A stretch of 64,000 nt of DNA from Streptomyces zingiberis (GTDB lineage: Bacteria > Actinomycetota > Actinomycetes > Streptomycetales > Streptomycetaceae): NCBI RefSeq assembly GCF_012034935.1, contig NZ_JAATEN010000018.1:80751-144750 (forward strand), in the 5' to 3' direction. Below the pieces are notes generated by a model. It ran no database searches. It was not told the DNA's origin and worked only from the letters and a program-made list of their open reading frames with translations. The position numbers and the translations under genes are program-made. Position 1 is the stretch's first letter. Each line of letters begins with the position of its first letter. Positions 8,547 through 17,035 of this stretch are shown piece by piece.

Positions 8547-9443
8547 GTGCCCCGATCGACAGTGGCCGTACTCGGACCGGGCGGCGTCGGAGGGCTGATC
8601 GCCGCGCTCCTCGCCCGCGCCGGGCACCGGGTGGTGTGTCTCGCGGGACCCGGCACCGTGGAGACGCTCCGTGCGGACGGCCTCCACCTGGCCAGCCGCC
8701 GCTACGGGGACTCACACGCCGAGGTCGAGGCCGACACCGAGCTGCGCGAGGCGCCGGACCTGCTCTTCGTCACCGTCAAGGAGACCGCCCTCGCCGCCGC
8801 CCTGGAGCGGGTGCCGGCCGCCGCCCTCGGGGACGCGCTCGTCGTGCCGCTGCTCAACGGGGTGGACCACCTGGTCCCGCTGCGCGAGCGCTACCCGGCG
8901 GACCAGGTGACGGCCGCCACGATCCGGGTGGAGTCCACCCGGGTGGCGCCCGGCCGCATCGAGCACACCAGCCCGTTCGCCGCCGTCGAACTGGCCGGGC
9001 GCACGGTGCCCGCCGAACGTCTCGACCACACCGCGGCCCTGCTCCGGGGCGCGGGATTCGGCGCGGCCGTCCGCTCGGACGAGACCGCCCTGCTCTGGGA
9101 CAAGCTGGCGCTCCTCGCCCCGATGGCCCTGCTCACCACCCGCCACGCGGCGCCCGTCGGGGAGATGCGGGAGCGCCACCGGGAGCAGCTCCTCGCCGTC
9201 CTGCGGGAGATCGGCGAGGTCGCGGCGGCGGTGGGCGCCCCCGTCGACATGGATCAGGTGCTCGGCTTCCTGGACGCGGCGCCGCCCGGCATGAAGTCCT
9301 CCATGCAGCGGGACGCGGAGGCGGGCCGGCCGCTGGAGACCGATGCCATCGGCGGCTCGGTGCTCCGCGCGGCGGAACGTCACGGCGTCCCGGTGCCGGT
9401 CACCGCGGAGCTGGTCGCCGAGGTGGCCGCGCGCGCCGGCTGA
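8547..9443 (+). CDS. Ketopantoate reductase (PanE/ApbA) family oxidoreductase
   Basis: A 298-residue NADP-dependent reductase. The N-terminal Rossmann motif is VAVLGPGGVGGLIAALLA. PLLNGVDHL and ALLWDKLALLAPMALLTT carry the catalytic lysine region. The C-terminal SSMQRDAEAGRPLETDAIGG is the family signature. Members reduce 2-dehydropantoate to pantoate for coenzyme A synthesis, but the family also has enzymes with other 2-oxoacid substrates, so I give no symbol. AAGGAG at 8534-8539 is one base from ATG 8541 but 7 bases from the in-frame GTG 8547, so GTG is the better start. No pantothenate genes are nearby. Confidence 0.85.
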   Translation: MPRSTVAVLGPGGVGGLIAALLARAGHRVVCLAGPGTVETLRADGLHLASRRYGDSHAEVEADTELREAPDLLFVTVKETALAAALERVPAAALGDALVVPLLNGVDHLVPLRERYPADQVTAATIRVESTRVAPGRIEHTSPFAAVELAGRTVPAERLDHTAALLRGAGFGAAVRSDETALLWDKLALLAPMALLTTRHAAPVGEMRERHREQLLAVLREIGEVAAAVGAPVDMDQVLGFLDAAPPGMKSSMQRDAEAGRPLETDAIGGSVLRAAERHGVPVPVTAELVAEVAARAG

Positions 9444-9632
9444 GACCCCGGCGCCCGGGCCCGTCCCCTCGGGCCACGCCGTGCCGCCAACCCCGCGCCT
9501 CACCTGCCGCACCGGTCACATCCGTCCCTTCGGCCCCGCTTCGACGGGCCGGACCGGGGCAGAAGGGCCACCGGCTCCCGCTGTGACACGCTGGGACCCG
9601 GCCCGCGCATCGCGCTGCGGGCCCTGGGCGAG

Positions 9633-12044
9633 ATGGGAACGCGCGTGAAAAGAGGCAGGTGGCGGGTAGCCGGCGGTGCGGTGTTCCGCGTGCTCGCGGT
9701 GTGGGCGGCGAGCACCGTCACGATGCTGCTCCTCGCCGCCGCCCTGCCCGACTTCAGCATCCAGTCACCCGACGGCGACAGCCCGACGACCATCGCGCGC
9801 ACCGCCGCCATCGGGGCCGGCGCCTTCGGCCTGCTCAGCGCGCTCGTCTGGCCGCTGCTGGTGCGCGCCCTGCTGCTCGTCCCGGCGCTGGTGCTGGGCC
9901 TGCTCGTCTTCTTCCTCCAGGGATCGATGCTGCTGGTCGCCCTCCACCTCGTCCCGTACAGCGGGGGAGAGGCCGGGCCGGAGACGGCGGTGCCGGTCGC
10001 CGCCGTGATGTCCGCCGTCGCCTCCGCCACCTCCACGGCGCTCACCGTCCGTGACGACGACGCCTACCGGCGGCGGCTGCACCGGCTCGCCCACCGGCGC
10101 CGCGCGCCGCGCCCCGACGAGGACGGCTCCGCCCGCCCCGGCACCCTCTTCCTCCAGCTCGACGGCGTCGGCCATGACGTCATCAGCGAGGCGATCACCC
10201 CGCGCACCCTGCCGGGCACCGGCCGGACCCAGCCGCCGCTGATGGAGACCGTCGCCTCCTGGACGGCCGAGGGCAGCCACCGGCTGTCACCCTGGCGGAC
10301 CGACTGGTCCAGCCAGACCGGCGCCAGCCAGCTCGGCATCCTGCACGGCACCAACCACGACGTCCCCGCCTTCCGCTGGTACGAGAAGGAGACCGGACGC
10401 GTCATGGTCTGCTCCTCGCCCGGCAGCGTCGCCGAGCTCCAGCGCCGCGCCGTCGAACGCACCGGCCACCCCGGGCTGCTCGCCGAGGACGGCGCCAGCC
10501 GCGGCAACCTCTTCGGCGGCGGCGCGGAGCAGCTCGCCCTGGTGCTGTCGGTGGCCGCCCGCCGCGGCCGGGGCACCCGCTCCCGGGCGGGCTACTTCGC
10601 CTACTTCTCCGACCCGGCCAACACGACCCGCACCGCGCTCTCCTACGTCGCCGAGGTGGCCCGCGAGATCGGGCAGTCCGTGCGGGCCCGGATGCGGGGT
10701 GACGAGCCGCGCGTCCCCCGGGGCGGGCTGTACCCGTTCATCCGGGCGTTCGCCACCGTCGTCTCCCGGGACGTGGTCGTCGCCGCCGTCGTCGGCGACC
10801 TGCTCGCCGGGCGCTCCGTGGTCTACGCCGACCTGGTCGCCTACGACGAGGTGGCCCACCACTCCGGGCCGCACAGCCGCGACGCCCAGCAGGTCCTCGC
10901 GCGCCTCGACCGCAGCGTGCGGCTGATCGTCCGGGCCGCCGCGCACGCGCCCCGCCCGTACCACGTCGTCCTCCTCTCCGACCACGGGCAGAGCCCCGGC
11001 CGCACGTTCGCCGACGCCCACGGCACCACGCTGAAGGAACTCGTCCACGCCGGCTGCCGCGGCGAGCGCCCCGACGGCACCCCCCGCCCCGAGGCGCGGC
11101 GGCGCACGGCCGGACGGCACCTGGCCGCGCGCCGCGCCGACGGCGAGCTGATCGGCGCCGAGGCCCGCGCCGTCGCCCGCGCCGCGCTGCACCGGCCCGA
11201 CGAGCCGGAGAAGGAGGCCCGGCGGGAGGAGGACACCGAACCGGTCGTGCTCGGCTCCGGCAACCTGGGCCTCATCAGCTTCCCCGACCTGCCCGGGCGG
11301 GTCAGCCGGGAGGAGATCGACCGCCGTTACCCCGCCCTGCTGCCCGCGCTCACCGAGCACCCGGGGATCGGTTTCGTCCTGGTCCACAGCGAGGAGCACG
11401 GGCCGGTGGTGCTCGGCCCGCACGGCGGTGAACACCGGCTGGACGAGGGCGTGGTCACCGCCCCGGACCCCCTCGCGCCCTTCGGTCCGCACGCCGAGGA
11501 CGCCGTCCGGCGCACCGCGTCCTTCCCGCACGTCGCCGACATCATGGTCAACTCCTCCTTCGACCCGACGACCGGCCGCGTCCACGCCTTCGAACCCCAG
11601 ATCGGTTCACACGGCGGGCTCGGCGGCGCCCAGGAACAGGCCTTCCTGCTCTGGCCCTCCGAACTCTCCCCGCCCGTGCCCGACGGGGAGGACCTCGTCG
11701 GCGCCGAGGCGGTGCACCGGGTGCTGCGCCGCTGGCTGGCCGAGGCGGCGAACGGAACCGATCACGGGGCGGCCCGCACGGCGGAGAACGCGGCGGGGGC
11801 AGGTGCGGCGGCCCGGGCCGGGACCGGGGCCACGGCGGTACCGCTGGTCCCGTCCCCCGCGGCCGAGGAGCGGGGGGACGCGCCCGCCGAGGCCCCCGCG
11901 GAGGGGGCGCGGCCTCCGGAAGGGGCCGCCGGAACGGGGGCGCCGGGGGCCGCGACGCCGGGAACGGCCATGCCCCGGGCGGGAACGACCGGGCCGGCGG
12001 TGCCCGGGGAGTCGGCCGAGGAGCCGGGCGAGCGGGTGCGCTGA
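9633..12044 (+). CDS. Membrane-anchored alkaline-phosphatase-superfamily phosphodiesterase
   Basis: An 803-residue protein. Residues about 15-140 contain four hydrophobic segments resembling the small 'phage holin superfamily IV' (mycobacterial four-TM) domain. From about 165 a phosphodiesterase-type domain follows with metal and nucleophile positions in order: LDGVGHD (D177), the probable nucleophile T229 in DWSSQTGASQ, YDEVAHHSG (D405, H409), SDHGQ (D450, H451), and a late GSHGG histidine near residue 665. The last ~85 residues are Ala/Gly/Pro low complexity. It is probably a cell-surface hydrolase of a phosphodiester or nucleotide. The start is uncertain (ATG 9633 or GTG 9645); neither has a strong ribosome site. 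Confidence 0.85.
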   Translation: MGTRVKRGRWRVAGGAVFRVLAVWAASTVTMLLLAAALPDFSIQSPDGDSPTTIARTAAIGAGAFGLLSALVWPLLVRALLLVPALVLGLLVFFLQGSMLLVALHLVPYSGGEAGPETAVPVAAVMSAVASATSTALTVRDDDAYRRRLHRLAHRRRAPRPDEDGSARPGTLFLQLDGVGHDVISEAITPRTLPGTGRTQPPLMETVASWTAEGSHRLSPWRTDWSSQTGASQLGILHGTNHDVPAFRWYEKETGRVMVCSSPGSVAELQRRAVERTGHPGLLAEDGASRGNLFGGGAEQLALVLSVAARRGRGTRSRAGYFAYFSDPANTTRTALSYVAEVAREIGQSVRARMRGDEPRVPRGGLYPFIRAFATVVSRDVVVAAVVGDLLAGRSVVYADLVAYDEVAHHSGPHSRDAQQVLARLDRSVRLIVRAAAHAPRPYHVVLLSDHGQSPGRTFADAHGTTLKELVHAGCRGERPDGTPRPEARRRTAGRHLAARRADGELIGAEARAVARAALHRPDEPEKEARREEDTEPVVLGSGNLGLISFPDLPGRVSREEIDRRYPALLPALTEHPGIGFVLVHSEEHGPVVLGPHGGEHRLDEGVVTAPDPLAPFGPHAEDAVRRTASFPHVADIMVNSSFDPTTGRVHAFEPQIGSHGGLGGAQEQAFLLWPSELSPPVPDGEDLVGAEAVHRVLRRWLAEAANGTDHGAARTAENAAGAGAAARAGTGATAVPLVPSPAAEERGDAPAEAPAEGARPPEGAAGTGAPGAATPGTAMPRAGTTGPAVPGESAEEPGERVR

Positions 12045-12171
12045 GCGGATCCACGACGCGCGTGGGCGCCGCGGCCGCGACACTCCCGTGGCACCGCGGT
12101 GCCGTGGCGTGCGGCGCCCGGACATGCGACGGTGGCACCCGGGAACGCAGGCCGTCCGGAGGGAAACACAC

Positions 12172-12480
12172 ATGCCGGCACCACAACCGCTCTCGGCCCG
12201 GGAGATCCAGGTGGCCCTCGCGGAGCTGACGGGCTGGACGTTCGCCGAGAACTGTCTCGAACGTGAGTACACCTTCGCCGGGCACCTGGCCGCGGCGGCG
12301 GTCGTCATGGAGATCGCCCGACTCCAGGACCGCCTGGACCATCATGCCGACCTGACGCTCGGCTACACCACGGTGAAGGTGGCGGTGAACACCCACAGCG
12401 TGGGCGGCAAGGTCACGGAACTCGACATCGACCTGGCCCGCCACATCGAGCAGATCGCCGAGGAACACCAGGTCACCTGA
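12172..12480 (+). CDS. Pterin-4a-carbinolamine dehydratase (PhhB/PCD family)
   Basis: A 102-residue protein, the usual length for the family. It carries the conserved active-site region DHHADLTLGYTTVKVAVNTH (family H-H-x-D and the later T-H) and the C-terminal GGKVTELDIDLARHI. The enzyme dehydrates 4a-hydroxytetrahydrobiopterin after aromatic hydroxylation, and members can also act as protein dimerisation cofactors. GGAGGG at 12158-12163, 8 bases before the ATG, fixes the start. No aromatic hydroxylase is adjacent, so the physiological partner is not shown here. Confidence 0.92.
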   Translation: MPAPQPLSAREIQVALAELTGWTFAENCLEREYTFAGHLAAAAVVMEIARLQDRLDHHADLTLGYTTVKVAVNTHSVGGKVTELDIDLARHIEQIAEEHQVT

Positions 12481-12699
12481 CGGCCGCTCCCTTGGCGGCG
12501 TCGATGGCCTTCAGCGGGCGGGGCCGGTCGGCGACCTGGTGAACCGGGCGCGCCGGCCGGTGCGGACCCGGGACGGACCGGGGCCATCACCCGCGGCAGC
12601 CACGCAACCACGCAGCCACGCAGCCTCGCCGTCACACAGGCAGACAGGCAGACAGACGCGACGGAGGCCCGGCGGGCCGGACGCTCGGCGGAGGCCTGG

Positions 12700-12733
12700 C
12701 CGGTTCGTCCGCCGGGCCCGGCGGACGAACCGG
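12700..12733 (-). terminator. Perfect 17-bp inverted repeat, terminator of the methyltransferase gene
   Basis: Bases 12700-12716 (ccggttcgtccgccggg) and 12717-12733 are exact reverse complements with no separate loop. It starts 9 bases past the minus-strand stop at 12742. Between 12481 and 12660 there is also a run of near-repeats built on acgcagcc and aggcagac but no gene. Confidence 0.8.
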
Positions 12734-12741
12734 AGGACGGA

Positions 12742-13725
12742 TCAGGCGCGCCGGGCCGCCCACACCGTGCGTTCGGTGCGGACCGCGAGGTCGTCGCGGT
12801 GGACGACGCTGTCCGGTCCGGCGGTGTCGAGCAGCCGGTCCAGGGCGGCGAGGTCGGCGGCCGGCAGGGCGTGGGCGGCGGCGGACCGCAGGCGGCGCAG
12901 CCCGCTCAGGGCGTAGCGGCCGACCGCCGGGTTCCGCGCGGAGTCGACGTGCACCGCGACGGTGCGCTCGCCCTCGACGGTGAAACCGGCCGCGGTCAGC
13001 TTCGGCCCCCAGTCGGCGCCGCGGTGCGGCATGCGTGCGGCGTGGTGTTGCGCGAGTGCCGCGTGGCAGCGTTCCTCCAGGCCGGGCCGGTCCTCCGGCG
13101 CGTCCCCGGGCAGGACGCGGGGGGAGCCGGCCGGCTCGACGAGGGTGAACAGGCCGCCGGGGGGCAGCAGTTCGCGGACCTGGCGCAGGGTGCGGTCGGG
13201 TTCGGCCATGTGGTGCAGCGAGGCCGAGGCCCACACCAGCTCGGGCGCGCCGAGGTCCGGCCAGGCCGGGGCGTCCAGATCGGCGGGCACGGCGCGCACA
13301 CGGTCGTCCGTCCCGAGCGCGCACGCCTTCTCCCGCAGGCGGCGCAGGTGTTCGGCCGAGGAGTCGACGGCGGTGACGCGCGCCTCGGGGAAGCGGTCCA
13401 GCAGGGCGAAGGTGCCCGCGCCGGTCCCGCAGCCCAGGTCGACGATGTGGCGGGGCGGGGCCTCGACGGGCAGCCAGGCCGTGATGGCGCTGATGTGCTC
13501 GGCCAGGACCTCCGCCTCCAGGTCGAGGAACTCGGCCTGGTCGCTCTGGTCGGCTTGCCAGCCGGGGCCCGCCGGGGCGCCGGTGTCCGCCTGGCGGCCG
13601 GGGCCGGCCGGGTGGTGGCCGGCGGCCGCCTCGCCGGAGCGGTGGGTGTGGGTGTGGGTGTGGCGCGGCGCACCGTCCCCGTGAGTGGTCCGCGGGGCCG
13701 TGGGGTGTGAGGAGTTCTGAGACAT
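12742..13725 (-). CDS. Class I SAM-dependent methyltransferase
   Basis: A 327-residue protein. The SAM-binding core lies at about residues 85-210: IVDLGCGTGAGTFALLDRFP (motif I), VTAVDSSAEHLRRL, and ASASLHHMAEPDRTLRQVRELLPPGG (motifs II-III). The N-terminus is unusual: a histidine-rich tract (HTHTHTHR near residue 23, HGDG before it and GHHPAG after it) and a Gly/Pro linker encoded by GTGTGG-like repeats. The C-terminal ~110 residues would hold the substrate site. The methyl acceptor is unknown. The ATG at 13725 has GGTGA close upstream. A perfect hairpin lies just past its stop. Confidence 0.88.
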   Translation of the reverse strand: MSQNSSHPTAPRTTHGDGAPRHTHTHTHRSGEAAAGHHPAGPGRQADTGAPAGPGWQADQSDQAEFLDLEAEVLAEHISAITAWLPVEAPPRHIVDLGCGTGAGTFALLDRFPEARVTAVDSSAEHLRRLREKACALGTDDRVRAVPADLDAPAWPDLGAPELVWASASLHHMAEPDRTLRQVRELLPPGGLFTLVEPAGSPRVLPGDAPEDRPGLEERCHAALAQHHAARMPHRGADWGPKLTAAGFTVEGERTVAVHVDSARNPAVGRYALSGLRRLRSAAAHALPAADLAALDRLLDTAGPDSVVHRDDLAVRTERTVWAARRA

Positions 13726-14067
13726 GGCGTCACCGTAGAAGGGCAGTTCAGGCGAGCGGCCGAACGTTTCCGGATCCGCAAGACGATGCCCGCGTGGCTT
13801 GCCGTCCGCGCAACGGGGTGACGTCCGCCGCGCTCCGCCGGGACGGACGGCGCCGACCGCGCCCGCGGCCCGGCGCCGACGCCCGCGGCCCGGCACCCGG
13901 CCACCCGGGCAGGGCGACTCGGCCTCCGGCCCACCGCTGACGCCCCTCGGCACGCTGCCCGGCCACCTCACACGGCCCGCGCCCCACCGGGCGCGGCGCC
14001 CGCCCCGGGACGGCCCACACGCGACTCCCGGCCCCGGAACCCGCCCCCCGGCGCCCGCGGCACGCGG
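13726..14067. other. Intergenic region without a supported gene
   Basis: This is 342 bases between two minus-strand genes, rich in ggcgcccg-type runs. I see no gene and no clean hairpin. It should contain the promoter of the methyltransferase gene near 13740-13800, where the sequence is least GC-rich. Confidence 0.4.
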
Positions 14068-14724
14068 TCAGGAACGGCTGGTGTCGCGCTGCCCGCCGGC
14101 GCGCTGGTGGCCGCGCCGGGCGTCGCGGTCGAAGATGCCCAGGATCTCGCACGGCCCGCCCTCGGAGCCGATGGCGTGCGGCAGCATCGTGGGGAACTCG
14201 GCCGCCTGGTTGGTCTCCACGCGGAGCCGCCGGTTGCCCAGCAGCAGGACGGCGGTACCCGAGAGGACGACGAGCCATTCACGGCCGGGGTGGGCCCGCA
14301 TCCGTGCGAGGTTGGCGGGCGGCGGTTCGGTCAGCCGCTGCCGTACGACCGTCATCCCCGGTTCGGCCCTGACCGGCCAGCGCATCAGCCCGTGCGCGGC
14401 GTCGATCGCCGGGCTGGTGATGACGTCGTCGGTGTCGGTCTCGACGAGCTGGTCGAGGGAGGTGTCCAGCGCGCGGGCGAGGGTGACGAGCTGGTCCAGC
14501 GCGAGGCGCCGCTGCCCGTTCTCGATGCGGGAGAGCGTGGACGGGCTGAGCCGGGCGCGGGTCGCCAGTTCTTCCAGGGACCAGCCCTGCGCCACCCGCA
14601 GCGCCCGGATCCGCCGGCGCACCAGCCCGTCCAGCTCGCCGTCTTCTCCTTGCGCCATGGGCAAGAGGGTATGCGCTTCGCGCGAGGCGCGCCTGGCGTC
14701 GTCCGCGGAGGGGCTGACGGTCAC
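14068..14724 (-). CDS. XRE-family regulator with C-terminal cupin
   Basis: A 218-residue protein with an HTH_3 domain at about 38-93 (IRALRVAQGWSLEELATRAR, then SPSTLSRIENGQRRL) and a cupin domain at about 115-205 (HPGREWLVVLSGTAVLLLGN, PHAIGSEGGPCEILGIF). Such regulators sense a small ligand in the cupin and repress a nearby operon. The GTG at 14724 overlaps the stop of the preceding ATPase gene (GTGA), suggesting coupled translation. An alternative ATG at 14658 would give 196 residues but has no ribosome site. Confidence 0.88.
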   Translation of the reverse strand: MTVSPSADDARRASREAHTLLPMAQGEDGELDGLVRRRIRALRVAQGWSLEELATRARLSPSTLSRIENGQRRLALDQLVTLARALDTSLDQLVETDTDDVITSPAIDAAHGLMRWPVRAEPGMTVVRQRLTEPPPANLARMRAHPGREWLVVLSGTAVLLLGNRRLRVETNQAAEFPTMLPHAIGSEGGPCEILGIFDRDARRGHQRAGGQRDTSRS

Positions 14725-15293
14725 CGGGCGGCCTCGGCCGACGGGCCCGCGGAGATCTCGGCCCAGATCGTCTTGCCCACGGGGTGACGGGGCGCCGAGC
14801 CCCAGCGGACGGCGAGGGCCTCCACCAGGAGCAGGCCCCGGCCCGACTCGGCGCCGGGGCCCGGCAGCACCGGCCCGGCGGCCGGCCGCCTCTCGCCGGC
14901 CGCGTCGGCGACTTCGACCCGGACCAGGCCCGCCACCGCGTCGAGGCTGAGCCGCAGACGGAAGTCCCGGCCCGGTACCCGGCCGTGCCGCACGGCGTTC
15001 GCGGCGGGTTCACCGACGACGACGGCGACGGCGCACGCGACGTCCGATTCCGGCGGGTACCCCCAGTCGGCCATGCGCCGCACAGCGAGCCGCCGCGCGA
15101 ACCGTGCCCCTCGCGACGAGGAGGTGAACTGGGCGCTGAGCGGGGGGCGTTCGGGTGTCCCGGCGCCGAGACGGAGGGTGGGAACTTCCACCGACGTGAT
15201 TCCGGCGGACTGCCCGGGATCTTCGTCCGGCGCGGGTGAGGGAGGCGTTCCTGTTAGCACAGCCTGTCCGTCCTTGCGTGGTGAGTCCCGCAC
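14721..15293 (-). CDS. Anti-sigma-type histidine-kinase-like ATP-binding protein
   Basis: A 190-residue GHKL-fold protein of the RsbW/SpoIIAB-like HATPase_c_2 type. ARFARRLAVRRMADWGY begins the domain. The N-box is VGEPAANAVRHGRV, where EPAANA replaces the usual E-L-V-x-N-A. VEVADA and the G-box ESGRGLLLVEALAVRWG follow. Streptomyces carries dozens of these, commonly next to DUF397 and DUF5753 genes as here; they act as anti-sigma or partner-switch ATPases. The first ~45 residues are Pro/Gly-rich, and the GTG at 15293 is the longest reasonable start. It is coupled to the XRE-cupin gene downstream and divergent from the DUF5753 gene. Confidence 0.85.
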   Translation of the reverse strand: MRDSPRKDGQAVLTGTPPSPAPDEDPGQSAGITSVEVPTLRLGAGTPERPPLSAQFTSSSRGARFARRLAVRRMADWGYPPESDVACAVAVVVGEPAANAVRHGRVPGRDFRLRLSLDAVAGLVRVEVADAAGERRPAAGPVLPGPGAESGRGLLLVEALAVRWGSAPRHPVGKTIWAEISAGPSAEAAR

Positions 15294-15410
15294 GCCGTCT
15301 CACGGTGTGCGGGATCCGTTACTTTCAGTGCTCAAGAGTCGTCCTCCGGTCCCATGGCCGGAAGGAGGCCCGGCTTTAACCTTCAGCCGGTAAAGGAGGG
15401 AAGTGACGCC

Positions 15411-16355
15411 TTGGCCAACGAAATTGACCCCAGCGCGTCGATGGCGGCGCTGTTCGGATCACGGGTACGCAGACTTCGTCTGGCCGCGGGCATGACCCAG
15501 GCCGAACTGGGCGCCCGTACGCATGTGGTGGGTTCCCGGATCGCGCAGGTCGAACGGGCTTCGGGCGCGAAACCGACGTCGGCGCTGGCGAGTGCCCTGG
15601 ATTCCGTCCTGGACGCGGACGGTCTGCTGGCCGACCTGTGGCCGTACGTGCACCGGGAAGCGTTCCCGGACTGGTCGCGGGCGTTCATGGCGCACGCGCA
15701 GCGGGCGGTGGAGATCCGCGAATATGCGGCTCATGTGGTGCCGGGCCTGTTGCAGACCGAGGGATACGCGCGGGAGGTTCTGAGTGTCGGCCTCACCCTC
15801 CGCAGTGACGCGCAGTTGGAGGAGCGGCTCACCGCGCGGATGAGCCGCCAGGAGCGACTGGCGTCCGAGGACCGGCCCGTGTTGTGGGCGGTTCTCGACG
15901 AGGCGGTGCTGAGGCGTCCGATCGGTGGCCCGGCGGTGATGCGCGGTCAGTTGCAGCGTTTGCTGGACGCTGCCGCGGAGCGCCACATCACCGTGCAGAT
16001 CCTGCCGTTCGCCCAGGGCGCGCACGATGCGATGGGTGGATCACTGACCGTGCTCACCCTGCCCGACGGTGCGGAAGCCGCCTATACGGAAGGTGCGCAC
16101 TATGGGCAACTCGTCGAAGAACCAATGGAGGTACGGCAGTTCGCCCTGACCTACGATCGGCTGCGGGCGGCAGCCCTGCCCCCGCTCATGTCGCTCGACA
16201 TGATCCGATCCGTGATGGAGGACTACCACCGTGGAGCGAATGTCCCGTCTCGATCTGAACGGCGCCGTGTGGCGCAAGAGCAGCTACAGCAATCAGGAAG
16301 GGGGCGACTGCGTGGAGGTGGCGGCCGGGTTCCCCGGCGTGGTCCCTGTCCGTGA
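15411..16355 (+). CDS. XRE / DUF5753 (Scr1-type) transcriptional regulator
   Basis: A 314-residue protein. The N-terminal helix-turn-helix (VRRLRLAAGMTQAELGARTH) is followed by DUF5753 at about 90-275: VEIREYAAHVVPGLLQTEGY, DRPVLWAVLDEAVLRRPIGG, ILPFAQGAHDAMGGSLTVLT. The TTG at 15411 is preceded by AAGGAGGG with 10 bases spacing and gives MANEIDPSASMAALFG. In most relatives the protein ends soon after a segment like SLDMIRSVMEDY; here it continues about 45 residues, overlapping the next gene by 125 bases in another frame. That tail (Arg/Gly-rich) has no domain. The regulator is typically paired with DUF397 proteins in a bald/secondary-metabolism-type control system. Confidence 0.9.
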   Translation: MANEIDPSASMAALFGSRVRRLRLAAGMTQAELGARTHVVGSRIAQVERASGAKPTSALASALDSVLDADGLLADLWPYVHREAFPDWSRAFMAHAQRAVEIREYAAHVVPGLLQTEGYAREVLSVGLTLRSDAQLEERLTARMSRQERLASEDRPVLWAVLDEAVLRRPIGGPAVMRGQLQRLLDAAAERHITVQILPFAQGAHDAMGGSLTVLTLPDGAEAAYTEGAHYGQLVEEPMEVRQFALTYDRLRAAALPPLMSLDMIRSVMEDYHRGANVPSRSERRRVAQEQLQQSGRGRLRGGGGRVPRRGPCP

Positions 16356-16678
16356 CAGCAAGGCGCCGCACGGCCCCGCCCTGGTCCTCGAAGCCGGTGC
16401 CTGGGTGGTGTTCATCGACGAGATGAAGACCGGCATGCGCCTGACCGCTTCCTGACGTGACCCCGATCTGTGACGGAGGGCTATCACCGTGGAGCGAATG
16501 TCCCGTCTCGATCTGAACGGCGCCGTGTGGCGCAAGAGCAGCTACAGCAATCAGGAGGGCGGCAACTGCGTGGAGGTGGCGGCCGGGTTCCCCGGCGTGG
16601 TCCCTGTCCGTGACAGCAAGGCGCCGCACGGCCCCGCCCTGGTCTTCGGGGCCGGTTCCTGGGCGGCGTTCATAGCCG
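16206..16678 (+). repeat. 258-bp tandem duplication carrying a DUF397 gene
   Basis: The block beginning near 16206 (gatccgtgatggagga) recurs near 16464 (gatctgtgacggaggg) with an exact 258-base offset. Identity is very high through the ribosome site, start and first ~50 codons of the two DUF397 genes, then breaks down in the last ~15 codons. It is a local gene duplication including the translation signals. Confidence 0.92.
16231..16455 (+). CDS. DUF397 protein, first copy
   Basis: A 74-residue protein. GTG 16231 has GGAGGA 8 bases upstream; an ATG at 16240 is the alternative. The sequence DLNGAVWRKSSYSNQEGGDC, then VEVAAGFPGVVPVRDSKAPH, is the canonical DUF397 pattern. These proteins are small partners of DUF5753 regulators. 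The gene starts inside the 3' part of the regulator gene. The C-terminus (EAGAWVVFIDEMKTGMRLTAS) is longer than in the second copy. Confidence 0.92.
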   Translation: MERMSRLDLNGAVWRKSSYSNQEGGDCVEVAAGFPGVVPVRDSKAPHGPALVLEAGAWVVFIDEMKTGMRLTAS

Positions 16679-16698
16679 AAGTGCAGGCCGGCTGGTAA
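16489..16698 (+). CDS. DUF397 protein, second copy
   Basis: A 69-residue near-duplicate of the preceding gene, with the same GTG start context (GGAGGG, 8 bases). It is identical through most of the first 50 residues (D33 in copy one is N here) and differs at the end (GAGSWAAFIAEVQAGW). Both copies keep an intact frame, so the duplication has either been kept for dosage or is recent. It is presumably cotranscribed with the regulator. Confidence 0.92.
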   Translation: MERMSRLDLNGAVWRKSSYSNQEGGNCVEVAAGFPGVVPVRDSKAPHGPALVFGAGSWAAFIAEVQAGW

Positions 16699-16897
16699 GG
16701 CCGGCCGAGCGGACCGCCCCGAGCCGGCCGCCAGGTCGGCGGTCACCGGTTCCGGGTCGGCCGGGTGCTGGTCAGCAGCCGGTCTCGGGGCCCGCCGGTT
16801 CCTGGTCCGCCAGGGTCCGGCGGGCCACGGGACTCCTCAAGAACCGGGTACAGAACTCCCCGCCCACCTACCCTCCTTGACCGCGTCACCCGTGCGA

Positions 16898-17035
16898 GTG
16901 AGCAGCTTGCCGGGCCGGGGCCGGGGCGGCTACGTTCGCGGCAACAACCGCAAACAAGTACGGCCCCCGGCCGGGACGGCAATCCCGAACGAGGGCCTGA
17001 CCGATCAGGAAGTCGAGACCCTTCCCGATGGCTGA
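16898..17035 (+). CDS. Possible small protein upstream of the winged-helix gene
   Basis: A 45-residue frame from GTG 16898 (or 16892), with its end GLTDQEVETLPDG running 8 bases into the next gene. The overlap and a third-position GC content near 80 percent are compatible with coding, but there is no clear ribosome site and I recognise no family. It is the only candidate in the 329-base gap after the DUF397 genes. Confidence 0.25.
   Translation: MSSLPGRGRGGYVRGNNRKQVRPPAGTAIPNEGLTDQEVETLPDG

Noticed and set aside
7348..8715. Minus-strand start of the UlaG-like hydrolase near 8715
   Set aside because: The extra 197 residues are low complexity and cross the decamer repeats; GTG 8124 with a good ribosome site begins exactly at the conserved domain.
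16206..16678. Direct repeat as an insertion sequence or att site
   Set aside because: The repeat is the DUF397 gene itself with its ribosome site; there is no transposase, integrase or terminal inverted repeat.
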